Positions 26,402 through 34,626 of a stretch of 64,000 bases of DNA are shown here, piece after piece. The DNA comes from Fulvivirga sp. M361 (GTDB lineage: Bacteria > Bacteroidota > Bacteroidia > Cytophagales > Cyclobacteriaceae). Location of the stretch: positions 463,813 to 527,812 of the forward strand of contig NZ_VKDC01000005.1 in NCBI RefSeq assembly GCF_007097395.1, read 5' to 3'. The notes under the pieces are model-generated. The model was not told where the DNA came from and made no database searches. It saw nothing but the letters and a program-made list of their open reading frames with translations. Numbering within the stretch: position 1 is the stretch's first letter; each line of letters begins with the position of its first letter. Both the position numbers and the translations under genes were made by a program.

Positions 26402-27923
26402 AGCTCACCTCCATTCTTTTTACTCGTTGCATTCTCCTGATCTGCGCCCTAACAATACCGTAGATCACTGCAAACAGAAGCGGTAATGCAAAGTTTAACC
26501 ATTTTAATGTTGTTTTAGTACCATCCTCCAGTTGATCAATTGGCCTGGATGTTACACCTTTTGTTCGCAATTCAATTAATCCGGTATCATCCGACAGCCA
26601 ATCAATGCTGTTGACAAACAGGCTGACATTATCCGGCTGCACGGCCTGCGGCTGTTGCTGTCCTTCTCTGGCATTGATCACAAAGTCACCATCACCAATC
26701 AGAACCATTTTAGTTACTGTATTTCCCGCAAGCGGGCCTTCAACCGCTGCTGCTACCACCTGACTTCCTAATGGAAAATCAGCATCTGTCCACTGTTGTT
26801 GAATATTAAAATAAATGGGTACGGAAGACGTACCGGATTGCTCTGAACTATAGGCAAGAGGCATATAATTCATTGTTGTATCCCCTGCAAAGACCAATGG
26901 GCTGGCAAAAGGCAGCACCACAGACTCTAACCCTTTGGTCACTGGGTGGTCGGCAAAATTATTGAGAACGGGTAAGAACGGAAACTGTACCTGTGATTGT
27001 ACCCTGAACGGTCCTTGCTGCTGCTGTACTGTAACAGAAGCACAATTTGCATCAGTCAAAAACTTGTTTTCTACTGTTAACCCTTTTTTCTTTAACCATG
27101 GGCCTAATCCAGTAAAAATTGACCTGCCATAAGCCTGCTGGAGATCTCCGTCCACCTTGTTCATGGCCACCAATAGCCTTCCTCCTCTTTCCAGAAACTG
27201 GTCTAGTTTCGCCAAATGAGATGCCGGAATGGTATCTGTCGGAGCTACAATAGCCAGTGTTTTAAAACGACCATCAATGTCCTCGGTATCTGTAATGGTT
27301 ACATCTTCGAAGTTATATAATACAGACAATGCCTGACCTGCCTGCTGCAAACCATATCCCGGCGGTTCTCCATGCCCCTGAACCAGGCCAATGGTAGGCT
27401 TATCCACTACTGACAGTTTTTTTATACTAGTGGTCAGGGCATATTCCATAGCTTCCCCTGGCTGCATAAAAGGAATAACGTCCTGCTGATCACCCATCTG
27501 AATAATGGCCCCCATGAAAGCTTTCTGTTGTTTCATCTGATCTTTTTCCCTTACGTTGATCATTACCGGACTGATACCGGATTGGGCGGCTTCCTCTTCA
27601 GACTGCGGGTCTTCATTTGGATTGATAAATTCGTACACCAGGTTACCACCGGATAAGTTAGCATACTCCACCAGCAAGTCTTTAAAATCCTGACGTGTTT
27701 GCGCAATATTTGGAGGTAGGTTTTCTGAAAAATAAGCTTTTACAGTAACCGGTTCCAATAGCTCTTCCAAAATATTTTCAGAAGCATCACTTAATGTAAA
27801 TCGTTGATTTTCCGTTAGGTCAAATCGGATAAAATAATCTTTTGACATGAAATTGATCAAAAGAAGTATTCCAATGACCAATAAAACCGAAGTATAAAAT
27901 GATTTTTTTGTTCTCATGATCAT
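26394..27923 (-). CDS. gldG: Gliding motility-associated ABC transporter substrate-binding protein GldG
   Basis: The 509-residue protein has an N-terminal transmembrane segment (about residues 10-28), a large periplasmic domain of the ABC-transporter auxiliary (GldG) type with FDLTENQRFTLSDAS near residue 35, and a C-terminal membrane anchor (about residues 478-495). It works with GldA and GldF, all three being required for gliding in Flavobacterium johnsoniae. It begins with ATG at 27923, overlapping the gldF stop by 4 bases (ATGA). Confidence 0.88.
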   Translation of the reverse strand: MIMRTKKSFYTSVLLVIGILLLINFMSKDYFIRFDLTENQRFTLSDASENILEELLEPVTVKAYFSENLPPNIAQTRQDFKDLLVEYANLSGGNLVYEFINPNEDPQSEEEAAQSGISPVMINVREKDQMKQQKAFMGAIIQMGDQQDVIPFMQPGEAMEYALTTSIKKLSVVDKPTIGLVQGHGEPPGYGLQQAGQALSVLYNFEDVTITDTEDIDGRFKTLAIVAPTDTIPASHLAKLDQFLERGGRLLVAMNKVDGDLQQAYGRSIFTGLGPWLKKKGLTVENKFLTDANCASVTVQQQQGPFRVQSQVQFPFLPVLNNFADHPVTKGLESVVLPFASPLVFAGDTTMNYMPLAYSSEQSGTSSVPIYFNIQQQWTDADFPLGSQVVAAAVEGPLAGNTVTKMVLIGDGDFVINAREGQQQPQAVQPDNVSLFVNSIDWLSDDTGLIELRTKGVTSRPIDQLEDGTKTTLKWLNFALPLLFAVIYGIVRAQIRRMQRVKRMEVSYE

Positions 27924-28648
27924 GAATTAGTTAAGTTCCTTTTCGCAAGACTCATTTCTGCCAGCAACGTACCAATGGTTATGATACTCAAAAAGTAAAC
28001 AATATCCTTGGTATCTATAACGCCTCGTGCCATTGATTCAAAGTGCACGGATAAACTCAGTGTATGAAACAATTGACCTACAAAACCTGTAATGTTCGAA
28101 GCCAATACATTAAAAATGATATGGAAGAAAAGGCCTATAAACAGCGCCAATAAAAAGGCTACAATTTGATTGTTGGTAATACTACTGGTGAACAGACCAA
28201 TACTTATGTATGCAGCGCTCATTAGTAGCAATCCCAAATATCCACACCAAACAGCCCCATGATCTACATTACCAATATTCGCTAAGGTAATATAGTAAGG
28301 CAAGGTAAAAAGTACAGCTGTAGCTACCAAAACAAAGCAAGCCAGGAATTTACCCAACACCACCTGCCGGTCGCTCACAGCCTTAGTGAGTAATAATTCT
28401 ATGGTTCCCGTTTTCTTTTCTTCTGCGAGCATCTTCATAGTGATGGCAGGAATAAAAAAGAAAAGTGTCCAGAAGGCGATATCAAAAAAGCCTTTCATAC
28501 TAGCCTGGCCTACTAAGAAAATATCGGCCCCGTAAAGCCATGTAAAAAAACCGCTGAAGCCCAAAAAGAGTACCAACATAATGTAAGCAATCAAGGAGTC
28601 AAAAAATGACTGTAATTCTCTTTTCGCAATTATCCAAATGGATTTCAT
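27920..28648 (-). CDS. gldF: Gliding motility-associated ABC transporter permease GldF
   Basis: The 242-residue protein has six predicted membrane spans and the ABC-2 permease layout, including an EEKKTGTIELLLTKAVSDRQVV cytoplasmic segment (about residues 75-96) typical of the family. It lies 69 bases after gldA and overlaps gldG. It would form the membrane part of the GldAFG transporter, whose cargo is not known. Confidence 0.87.
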   Translation of the reverse strand: MKSIWIIAKRELQSFFDSLIAYIMLVLFLGFSGFFTWLYGADIFLVGQASMKGFFDIAFWTLFFFIPAITMKMLAEEKKTGTIELLLTKAVSDRQVVLGKFLACFVLVATAVLFTLPYYITLANIGNVDHGAVWCGYLGLLLMSAAYISIGLFTSSITNNQIVAFLLALFIGLFFHIIFNVLASNITGFVGQLFHTLSLSVHFESMARGVIDTKDIVYFLSIITIGTLLAEMSLAKRNLTNS

Positions 28649-28717
28649 GATCTGATATACTTTAATTTTGATTAAATATTGAACATTGGTAAAGAATGCC
28701 TAATGCTTCGGGAAACA

Positions 28718-29638
28718 TCAGGTGGTTAAATCCCGGAATATATCTTCCAACTTAGTCTCAGTGGGTGTCATTTCGGTAATTACCCACTTATTTTCAACAC
28801 AACAATTGAATACCTCTCTTTTTGCCGACTGGTCCGGCTTGCTCTGTATTTCAAACCTTAACGGTCCTTTCCGTTCCACACTTGCCACGGAAGGTAAACT
28901 TTGTAAAGCTTTCAGGACTTTATCTTCTTCACCATCTTCAACGGTTACTACCAATAATTCCTGCCCCTGGGCCTGCTTACGCAACGTTTCAGCAGTACCA
29001 TCCGCTACTATCTTCCCTTTGCTAATGATCAGTATCCGATCACAGGTAGCTTCTACCTCTGGCAAAATGTGCGTACTAAGGATTACTGTTTTTTCTTTTC
29101 CTATCTCTCTTATCAATCGCCTGATCTCTACAATCTGGTTAGGGTCCAAACCTGTGGTAGGCTCATCAAGAACGAGAATTTCCGGGTTATGGATCATTGC
29201 TTGTGCTAATCCTACCCGCTGGCGATATCCTTTCGACAATTCCCCAATCTTTTTATGCTTTTCTGCATTCAACCCGCAAAGTTTTACCATCTCCCCAATT
29301 CGCGCTTTGGTGAGGTGCTTGGGTACACCTTGCAAGGCGGCGGAAAATTCAAGATAATCAAGTACAGGCATTTCAAGGTAAAGTGGGTTATGCTCAGGCA
29401 AGTAGCCAATGTGTCGACGAAGATCATCCCCTTCTTTGCGCACTGAGTTCCCTCCTATCTTTACATCTCCATGGTCTAAGGCGATGTAATTAGTGATCAT
29501 CTTCATGGTAGTGGTTTTACCCGCACCATTAGGACCCAAAAAACCTAGTATTTCACCTGTTTTTACCTCAAAAGAAATGTCATCCACAGCTTTTTGGGGG
29601 CCGTAAGTCTTTGTTAAGTTTTCAATCTTAATGTCCAT
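28718..29638 (-). CDS. gldA: Gliding motility-associated ABC transporter ATP-binding protein GldA
   Basis: The ATPase shows Walker A GPNGAGKTT (about residues 35-43), the ABC signature LSKGYRQRVGLAQ (about 133-145), Walker B ILVLDEPTTGLD and the switch histidine in STHILPE. A C-terminal extension of about 85 residues follows the ATPase core, as in GldA. Its position before gldF and gldG supports the symbol. The 140-base gap upstream is shared with the divergent MarR gene and contains a strong palindrome. Confidence 0.88.
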   Translation of the reverse strand: MDIKIENLTKTYGPQKAVDDISFEVKTGEILGFLGPNGAGKTTTMKMITNYIALDHGDVKIGGNSVRKEGDDLRRHIGYLPEHNPLYLEMPVLDYLEFSAALQGVPKHLTKARIGEMVKLCGLNAEKHKKIGELSKGYRQRVGLAQAMIHNPEILVLDEPTTGLDPNQIVEIRRLIREIGKEKTVILSTHILPEVEATCDRILIISKGKIVADGTAETLRKQAQGQELLVVTVEDGEEDKVLKALQSLPSVASVERKGPLRFEIQSKPDQSAKREVFNCCVENKWVITEMTPTETKLEDIFRDLTT

Positions 29639-29740
29639 AAAAGTGAAATTTGTAACATTCTACATTGATAAAAGATGGATGCAATTATAAGAATTCATTG
29701 ATTTTCTGTAAAGCCAACTCATAAAAATCAAACATTCTTT

Positions 29741-29761
29741 TTACTTGATTTTGTCAAGTAA
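29741..29761. promoter_or_regulatory. Palindromic operator before the MarR gene
   Basis: TTACTTGA (29741-29748) and TCAAGTAA (29754-29761) form a perfect 8-base inverted repeat around a 5-base spacer, 18 bases before the MarR start codon. The size and symmetry suit a MarR dimer, so autoregulation is likely. Being between divergent genes, it may also affect gldA. Confidence 0.6.
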
Positions 29762-29779
29762 TTTATAGTATTTTAAAAA

Positions 29780-30214
29780 ATGATCTCCTCAAACATCGTC
29801 CATGAAATCCGTGCATTCAACCGATTTTATACGAATGTAATAGCCGTGCTGGACCAGGACGTACTGAAAAGCAATTTCTCATTGGCAGAGGCCAGAGTAT
29901 TATTTGAGATAGAACGTTTACAGCCATGTTCCGCCCGTAAAATCATGGAAGTCATCATCATTGATGAAGGTTATTTAAGTCGAATAGTGAAAAAACTTGT
30001 CGCTAAAAACTACATAACTAAGATCAGGTCCGACCATGATAAGCGTTTATATCTTTTGAAACTTTCTGCTTCCGGAGTTCGGCAAATGCGGCGATTAGAT
30101 GAATTAGCTAACCAAGCTACTTTCGGTCTAATTGAACGGCTCACGGCCGACCAGACGAAAACACTGCTTGAAAACATGCAGCATATTCAAAACCTCTTAA
30201 ATTTTAAAACCTGA
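29780..30214 (+). CDS. MarR-family transcriptional regulator
   Basis: The 144-residue winged-helix protein has a helix-turn-helix around residues 32-75 (LAEARVLFEIERL to GYLSRIVKKLVAK) and the wing motif SDHDKRLYLLKLS, as in MarR. It overlaps the following GNAT gene by 1 base, so the two form an operon. MarR-GNAT pairs are widespread, and some are found as a single fused protein. The palindrome at 29741-29761 is its likely operator. Confidence 0.87.
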   Translation: MISSNIVHEIRAFNRFYTNVIAVLDQDVLKSNFSLAEARVLFEIERLQPCSARKIMEVIIIDEGYLSRIVKKLVAKNYITKIRSDHDKRLYLLKLSASGVRQMRRLDELANQATFGLIERLTADQTKTLLENMQHIQNLLNFKT

Positions 30215-30681
30215 TGAAACTGGAAGACATTCAAGTAAGAACCGATATCCAAAAGGGTGACCTGGGTTACCTTATTTACCTGCATGGCACTCTTTATCAC
30301 TTCGGTTTGGAATTCGAACTGTATGTAGCCCGTACCGTGTATGATTTTTACAAGAACATGGATGTTTCCAAAGAAAGGGTGTGGCTGGCAGAAGATAGAG
30401 GTAGAATAATAGGTAGTCTGGCATTAAAAAACACAAAAGGAGTTGGTCAATTGCGCTATTTCCTAATCGACCCGGATTACAGAGGACTTGGTCTGGGTAG
30501 AAAAATGATGGACCTATTCATGCAATACTGTAGAGCATCTGGTTATAAATCATCTTTCCTTCTCACTGAAGACAATTTAAAAACAGCTAAGCATCTCTAC
30601 AACAGTTATGGTTATCAATATGTCTCCTCAAAAGTGACTGATTTCGGACTTGTGGAAAAGCGCTACGAATTAAGTCTGTAG
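30214..30681 (+). CDS. GNAT-family N-acetyltransferase
   Basis: The 155-residue protein has the GNAT core with the acetyl-CoA loop DPDYRGLGLGRKMM (about residues 88-101), preceded by the strand QLRYFLI and followed by LTEDNLKTAKHLYNSYGY. It is translated with the MarR regulator upstream. The acceptor substrate cannot be inferred. Its 3' end overlaps the convergent TerB-like gene by 12 bases. Confidence 0.88.
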   Translation: MKLEDIQVRTDIQKGDLGYLIYLHGTLYHFGLEFELYVARTVYDFYKNMDVSKERVWLAEDRGRIIGSLALKNTKGVGQLRYFLIDPDYRGLGLGRKMMDLFMQYCRASGYKSSFLLTEDNLKTAKHLYNSYGYQYVSSKVTDFGLVEKRYELSL

Positions 30682-31041
30682 ATCATCTGGCTTTGTATCT
30701 TCGCAATGCGTGTTTATAATTTCATCTACTTCTTCTACCGAAAACCCGAGTCGCTGACCTACCATTTTAACCAGCTCTACTTCTGCCAAAGCAAACTCTC
30801 CGTCGACCAAGGCAAACTCAATCATATCCTGCAATTGCTTTTCCCTCTCTTCATGGTTCTGAGGGATCAAGAAAACATACTCGTTTGAATGATCTAACAT
30901 TACATTTAGCCGATCTAACGGTATATTTTGCTCAAAGGCAATTTTTGACAGCGCTATTCTTTCTGTTTCTTCGATCTTACCGTCGGCACCTGCCAATGAA
31001 ACTAAATTTCTGAAATGCTCTAGTTTTACTAAATCCAACAT
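30670..31041 (-). CDS. TerB-like protein
   Basis: The 123-residue helical protein has the TerB pattern twice in shortened form: LVSLAGADGKIEETERIALSKIA (about residues 13-35) and IEFALVDGEFALAEVELVKMVGQRLGFS (about 73-100). The DGK/DGE acidic turns resemble the metal-binding loops of tellurite-resistance TerB relatives. No ter operon is present, and the family in Bacteroidota is of unknown function. It stands alone on the minus strand. Confidence 0.75.
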   Translation of the reverse strand: MLDLVKLEHFRNLVSLAGADGKIEETERIALSKIAFEQNIPLDRLNVMLDHSNEYVFLIPQNHEEREKQLQDMIEFALVDGEFALAEVELVKMVGQRLGFSVEEVDEIINTHCEDTKPDDLQT

Positions 31042-31310
31042 ATAGTGTTATCGTAATAAATTGGAATCTAAAGTAATTATTCTTTTAGTGCAATTTTTAT
31101 TTACTCAATGTAAGTTATTATCTGAAAATCAAGCAAATGTGAGTGAATTGCTGAATTTTTCCATTTAAAGAGCGTCTATCTTTTACGCTTGAAATCTCCT
31201 GTGCCATTTATCTATTTCCTACATCCCAAAGCATCGAAATGATGATGAAAAATGTCTTTTTCAGTCCAAACTTAAACCGGTAAGTAATAATTATGTTAAT
31301 TCGTGTCATC

Positions 31311-32327
31311 ATGACAGTTTTAGAAAACGTATCGCTCAAAGCATACAATACCTTCGGCCTTAACACCAAAGCTGCCTACTTCATTTCTATAGGTACGATT
31401 AAAGACCTTCATGCCATTTTAAAACGTGAATTCGTACAGAAAAAAGCCATGATATTAGGAGGGGGTAGTAACCTGCTCCTTACCCGGGATTTTGACGGTG
31501 CCGTTATCAAAATGGATATCTGTGGAAAGGAAGTCATCGCTGAAGACGATGACAAAGTGCTCATTAAGGTTGGGGCTGGTGAGAATTGGCATGAATTTGT
31601 TTTATACTGTTTGGATAATGACTGGGGTGGTGTAGAGAACCTATCACTGATACCTGGCACAGTAGGCGCTGCACCCATGCAGAATATTGGCGCCTATGGA
31701 GTTGAAATACAGCATGTATTTGACCACCTGACAGCCGTAAACAAAACCACATTAGAGACCCGCCGGTTTAATAAAGATGAATGTAAATTTGGATACCGGG
31801 AAAGTGTATTCAAAAATATTCATAAAGATGAGTATGTGATAACACATGTTGTTTTCAAGCTTACCAAAAGGCATCATACGATCAATACCTCCTACGGTGC
31901 GATTGAGGATGTGTTAAAGCAACGAAATATTAAGTCTCCCGGAATACGCGAGGTAAGTGAAGCCGTTGTATCCATCAGGCAAAGTAAACTCCCGGATCCA
32001 GAGGAAATTGGGAATGCAGGCAGTTTTTTTAAGAACCCTACGATCGATAAAATAGATTTTGAAGGACTCAAAGCAGAATTTCCGTCCATCCCTGGCTACG
32101 AAATATCAGATCAAATGGTAAAAATTCCAGCCGCCTGGTTGATTGAGAACTGTGGATGGAAAGGATATACAAGAAATCATATAGGTGTTCATAAGAACCA
32201 GGCACTTGTATTAGTAAATTATGGAAATGGTACGGGCAGTGACCTTAAGATGCTAGCCTCTGAAATTCAGGATTCCGTGGCAAGCAAATTTGGGATAGAA
32301 CTAAGCCCTGAAGTAAATATTATCTAA
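31311..32327 (+). CDS. murB: UDP-N-acetylenolpyruvoylglucosamine reductase
   Basis: MurB reduces UDP-GlcNAc-enolpyruvate to UDP-MurNAc with FAD and NADPH in peptidoglycan synthesis. Visible are the family opening SLKAYNTFGLN, the FAD-binding GGGSNLLLT, LIPGTVGAAPMQNIGAYGVE, YRESVFKN and the catalytic serine in NAGSFFKNP. I use the ATG at 31311 (338 residues); an ATG 18 bases earlier is also possible. Its stop overlaps that of the convergent toxin gene by 4 bases. Confidence 0.93.
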   Translation: MTVLENVSLKAYNTFGLNTKAAYFISIGTIKDLHAILKREFVQKKAMILGGGSNLLLTRDFDGAVIKMDICGKEVIAEDDDKVLIKVGAGENWHEFVLYCLDNDWGGVENLSLIPGTVGAAPMQNIGAYGVEIQHVFDHLTAVNKTTLETRRFNKDECKFGYRESVFKNIHKDEYVITHVVFKLTKRHHTINTSYGAIEDVLKQRNIKSPGIREVSEAVVSIRQSKLPDPEEIGNAGSFFKNPTIDKIDFEGLKAEFPSIPGYEISDQMVKIPAAWLIENCGWKGYTRNHIGVHKNQALVLVNYGNGTGSDLKMLASEIQDSVASKFGIELSPEVNII

Positions 32328-32701
32328 TGCGAATCGCCATCGATATGATTCATGGCCTCCATCAGTTTTTTGTCTAACGTCCAAAGCGCCATGTTTTGTT
32401 CAAGAGCGGCTGAAAGAATATAGCAATCAATAAGACCTACCCCTTTCGCATAAAACTTATATTGATTGGATAATTTGCCCGCTTTAATAAATAAATCTTC
32501 CTCCTCTACTTTAGGCAAATACTCCCAGAACTCATTTAAGACCGCACGTTCACGCTGATTTTTGGCTCCTTGAAAGAGTTCTCCAAAAATGGCGCTCATT
32601 GCATAAATGTGACCTTTTCTTAAGTAAGGGGCAAAGAGGGTCGAAATATCTTCGTCCCCTTTTAGAAATTCAATCCATACTGAAGTATCCGCTATGATCA
32701 T
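32324..32701 (-). CDS. vapC: VapC-type PIN-domain toxin
   Basis: The 125-residue PIN-domain ribonuclease has the acidic active-site residues Asp5 (IADTS), Glu41, Asp92 (LIDCYI) and Asp110 (TLDKKL), in the right order for VapC. It overlaps the upstream small gene by 4 bases (ATGA), as antitoxin-toxin pairs do. The target RNA is unknown. The call is certain for the fold and likely for the toxin role. Confidence 0.87.
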   Translation of the reverse strand: MIIADTSVWIEFLKGDEDISTLFAPYLRKGHIYAMSAIFGELFQGAKNQRERAVLNEFWEYLPKVEEEDLFIKAGKLSNQYKFYAKGVGLIDCYILSAALEQNMALWTLDKKLMEAMNHIDGDSH

Positions 32702-32913
32702 CTCTTACGGTTAATCTTTCTGATACCGTATTCTACAAAGGCTTCGTTAAATTGTAGGGGCTCCTTAGATACTTCATCAATAAGGTATTCTACCTTTTTA
32801 CCTGATACGTAAGACTTCAATGCTATGATAAGACTATCTGTAATATTTTTTCCTTCTGTGAGTTTCATTACCTCTTTTACTAAATCGTCAGGTATTAGGG
32901 CCGTTACTTTCAT
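32698..32913 (-). CDS. vapB: VapB-type antitoxin
   Basis: The 71-residue protein has an N-terminal segment that looks like a ribbon-helix-helix DNA-binding domain (KVTALIPDDLVKEVMKLTEG, then ITDSLIIALKSYV) and a C-terminal tail that would wrap the toxin. Its gene precedes and overlaps the PIN toxin gene. A perfect palindrome 29 bases upstream of its start is its likely operator. The exact antitoxin family is not certain. Confidence 0.8.
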   Translation of the reverse strand: MKVTALIPDDLVKEVMKLTEGKNITDSLIIALKSYVSGKKVEYLIDEVSKEPLQFNEAFVEYGIRKINRKR

Positions 32914-32941
32914 CTCAGTAGAATTTTATTAGATATTTCAA

Positions 32942-32964
32942 ATATACGATATAATATCGTATAT
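32942..32964. promoter_or_regulatory. Palindromic operator of the toxin-antitoxin genes
   Basis: ATATACGATAT (32942-32952) and ATATCGTATAT (32954-32964) are a perfect 11-base inverted repeat separated by one A. The repeat is 29 bases upstream of the antitoxin start on the minus strand, a usual place for a VapB-bound autorepression site. It could also act on the divergent sigma-factor gene. Confidence 0.65.
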
Positions 32965-33086
32965 AGAAAATTCACATACCATGACAGAAATAAATATCTG
33001 AAAATGAATTAACTAGAAAGATTTGACATAAATTAAACCTTTGACTGTTTGAATAGTCTATCGACCAGGAACAATCAACCGATCTT

Positions 33087-33635
33087 TTGGAAGATAAAGA
33101 GCTCGTAGAAAAACTAAAGCAAGATGAAAGCAAAAACTTTGCTTTCAATCAATTGGTGCGTAAATACCAACAGCAACTTTATTGGCATATCAGAAAAATG
33201 GTAATCGATCATGACGATGCCGATGATCTGATACAAGAAGTATTTATCAAGGTGTACAAAAAGATCGATAGCTTTAGGGAAGATGCTCAACTGTACACAT
33301 GGATTTATCGTATCGCCACTAATGAATGCCTGACGTTTCTGAATAAAAAAAGAAAAAGGGTTTTTTTACCAATTGTTGACCTGGAAGGAGTGCTTAGTAA
33401 AGTGTTAGATTCGTCACCTCACATCAGTGGAGACGAAGTCCAGCTTAAATTACAGAAAGCACTTCTAAAACTCCCCGATAAACAACGATTAGTATTTAAT
33501 ATGAAATATTTTGATGATATGAAATACGAAGATATCTCCGGCATCACAGGCACAAGCGTTGGCGCGTTAAAAGCAAGCTACCATCATGCTACAAAAAAAA
33601 TTGAAGAATTTTTAAAAATGGATTTAAACCATTAG
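33087..33635 (+). CDS. ECF-type RNA polymerase sigma factor
   Basis: The 182-residue sigma-70 family protein contains region 2 (about residues 20-85, with DDADDLIQEVFIKVYKKID and TWIYRIATNEC) and region 4 (about 120-175, with LPDKQRLVFNMKYF and YEDISGITGTSVGALKASYHHA). It would direct RNA polymerase to a stress or envelope regulon. No ATG fits the start, and the best candidate is TTG at 33087, since a stop codon lies about 30 bases upstream. It is followed by a membrane protein and a Spy-like periplasmic protein. Confidence 0.9.
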   Translation: MEDKELVEKLKQDESKNFAFNQLVRKYQQQLYWHIRKMVIDHDDADDLIQEVFIKVYKKIDSFREDAQLYTWIYRIATNECLTFLNKKRKRVFLPIVDLEGVLSKVLDSSPHISGDEVQLKLQKALLKLPDKQRLVFNMKYFDDMKYEDISGITGTSVGALKASYHHATKKIEEFLKMDLNH

Positions 33636-33657
33636 CACAACACAACGTCAAAGAAAT

Positions 33658-34089
33658 ATGTCACATAAGTTGGAAGATATTGAGAAGAAAAACATCCATA
33701 AGTTACCTGATGGATACTTTGACCAGCTACCACAGGTTATTCAATCCCGGATAGCCGACAGAAAAACTGTAATAGATCGGCCCTGGATTGTACCAACACT
33801 AAAATGGACGCTGGCAAGTATCACATTACTGGTAGCGGGTTATCTTGTTTTATTCAGTGACAAAGACACACCTACCACTCCGGAGCAGTTGCTGTCTGAG
33901 GTAGAGACAGAGTATTTGATCGACTATCTGGCCATGTCAGATATTACTACTGATGAAATAGTAGAAGGATTGGATTTTAATGAAATAGAAGTGGTTTTTG
34001 ATAACTCATCAACCAATCTATTCGATAGTCCTGATCTAAGAGACCTGGAAAATTTTCTGGATGACGATTTTGAAGTAAATGAATTGTAA
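33658..34089 (+). CDS. Single-pass membrane protein, possible anti-sigma factor
   Basis: The 143-residue protein has a cytoplasmic-type N-terminus with the pattern HKLPDGYFDQLPQVIQSRI (about residues 14-32), one membrane span (about 50-66) and a very acidic C-terminus. Bacteroidota often encode such a protein next to an ECF sigma gene, and I infer an anti-sigma or sensing role. The zinc anti-sigma motif is absent. It lies 22 bases after the sigma gene. Confidence 0.6.
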   Translation: MSHKLEDIEKKNIHKLPDGYFDQLPQVIQSRIADRKTVIDRPWIVPTLKWTLASITLLVAGYLVLFSDKDTPTTPEQLLSEVETEYLIDYLAMSDITTDEIVEGLDFNEIEVVFDNSSTNLFDSPDLRDLENFLDDDFEVNEL

Positions 34090-34108
34090 AGTTTTAACTA
34101 ACTGTTTT

Positions 34109-34597
34109 ATGAAACAGATCATAGCAATTTTGATAATGACATTGGCATATTTGACCCAAATACAAGCACAGGATAAACAGACAAGAGAAAAAATCCAAGC
34201 TGCCAGAATAGCATTGATTACAGAACGGCTTGGGTTAACGCCTGAACAGGCAGAGAAATTCTGGCCTTTATATAATGAGTTCACGCAGAAGAAAAAACAG
34301 CTTAACCAGCAATATAAAATTGAAAAGGCGAAATTGGATATGGAAACAGCCAGCGAAAAGGAGAAAAAAGCACTGCTGGATTTCGGCTTAAAACTTAAGG
34401 AACAGTCACTGGGATTAGAGAGAAGTTATTCGGACCGCATGTTGAACATCATTTCTACGGATCAGATCATCTCACTTAGAAAGGCCGAAGGTGACTTCCG
34501 GCAAATGGTACTCCAGCAGATTCAAAAAAGAAAAGAGCAACGTCAGAATCAAAGACTGCGTAATAACGAACGTCAGCGACAACACAGAAATAACTGA
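34109..34597 (+). CDS. Periplasmic Spy/LTXXQ-like protein, sensor-type partner of the ECF sigma factor
   Basis: A signal peptide (residues 1-20, ending IQAQ) is followed by a helical, lysine-, glutamine- and arginine-rich protein with the motif LTPEQAEKFWPLYNEF, recalling the LTXXQ repeats of Spy and CpxP. Proteins of this kind next to ECF sigma genes in Bacteroidota are named sensors of ECF-type sigma factor. I start it at the ATG at 34109 since it gives a clean signal peptide; the ATG at 34079 would add ten residues. The C-terminal 30 residues are a basic, Gln/Arg-rich tail. Confidence 0.72.
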   Translation: MKQIIAILIMTLAYLTQIQAQDKQTREKIQAARIALITERLGLTPEQAEKFWPLYNEFTQKKKQLNQQYKIEKAKLDMETASEKEKKALLDFGLKLKEQSLGLERSYSDRMLNIISTDQIISLRKAEGDFRQMVLQQIQKRKEQRQNQRLRNNERQRQHRNN

Positions 34598-34626
34598 TCC
34601 TGAGGAACTTTACCAGCAAATAGGCT

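Noticed and set aside
28722-29357. 211-residue plus-strand frame opposite gldA
   Set aside because: It is antisense to a clear ATPase gene and shows a composition typical of a shadow frame (Ser/Arg-rich).
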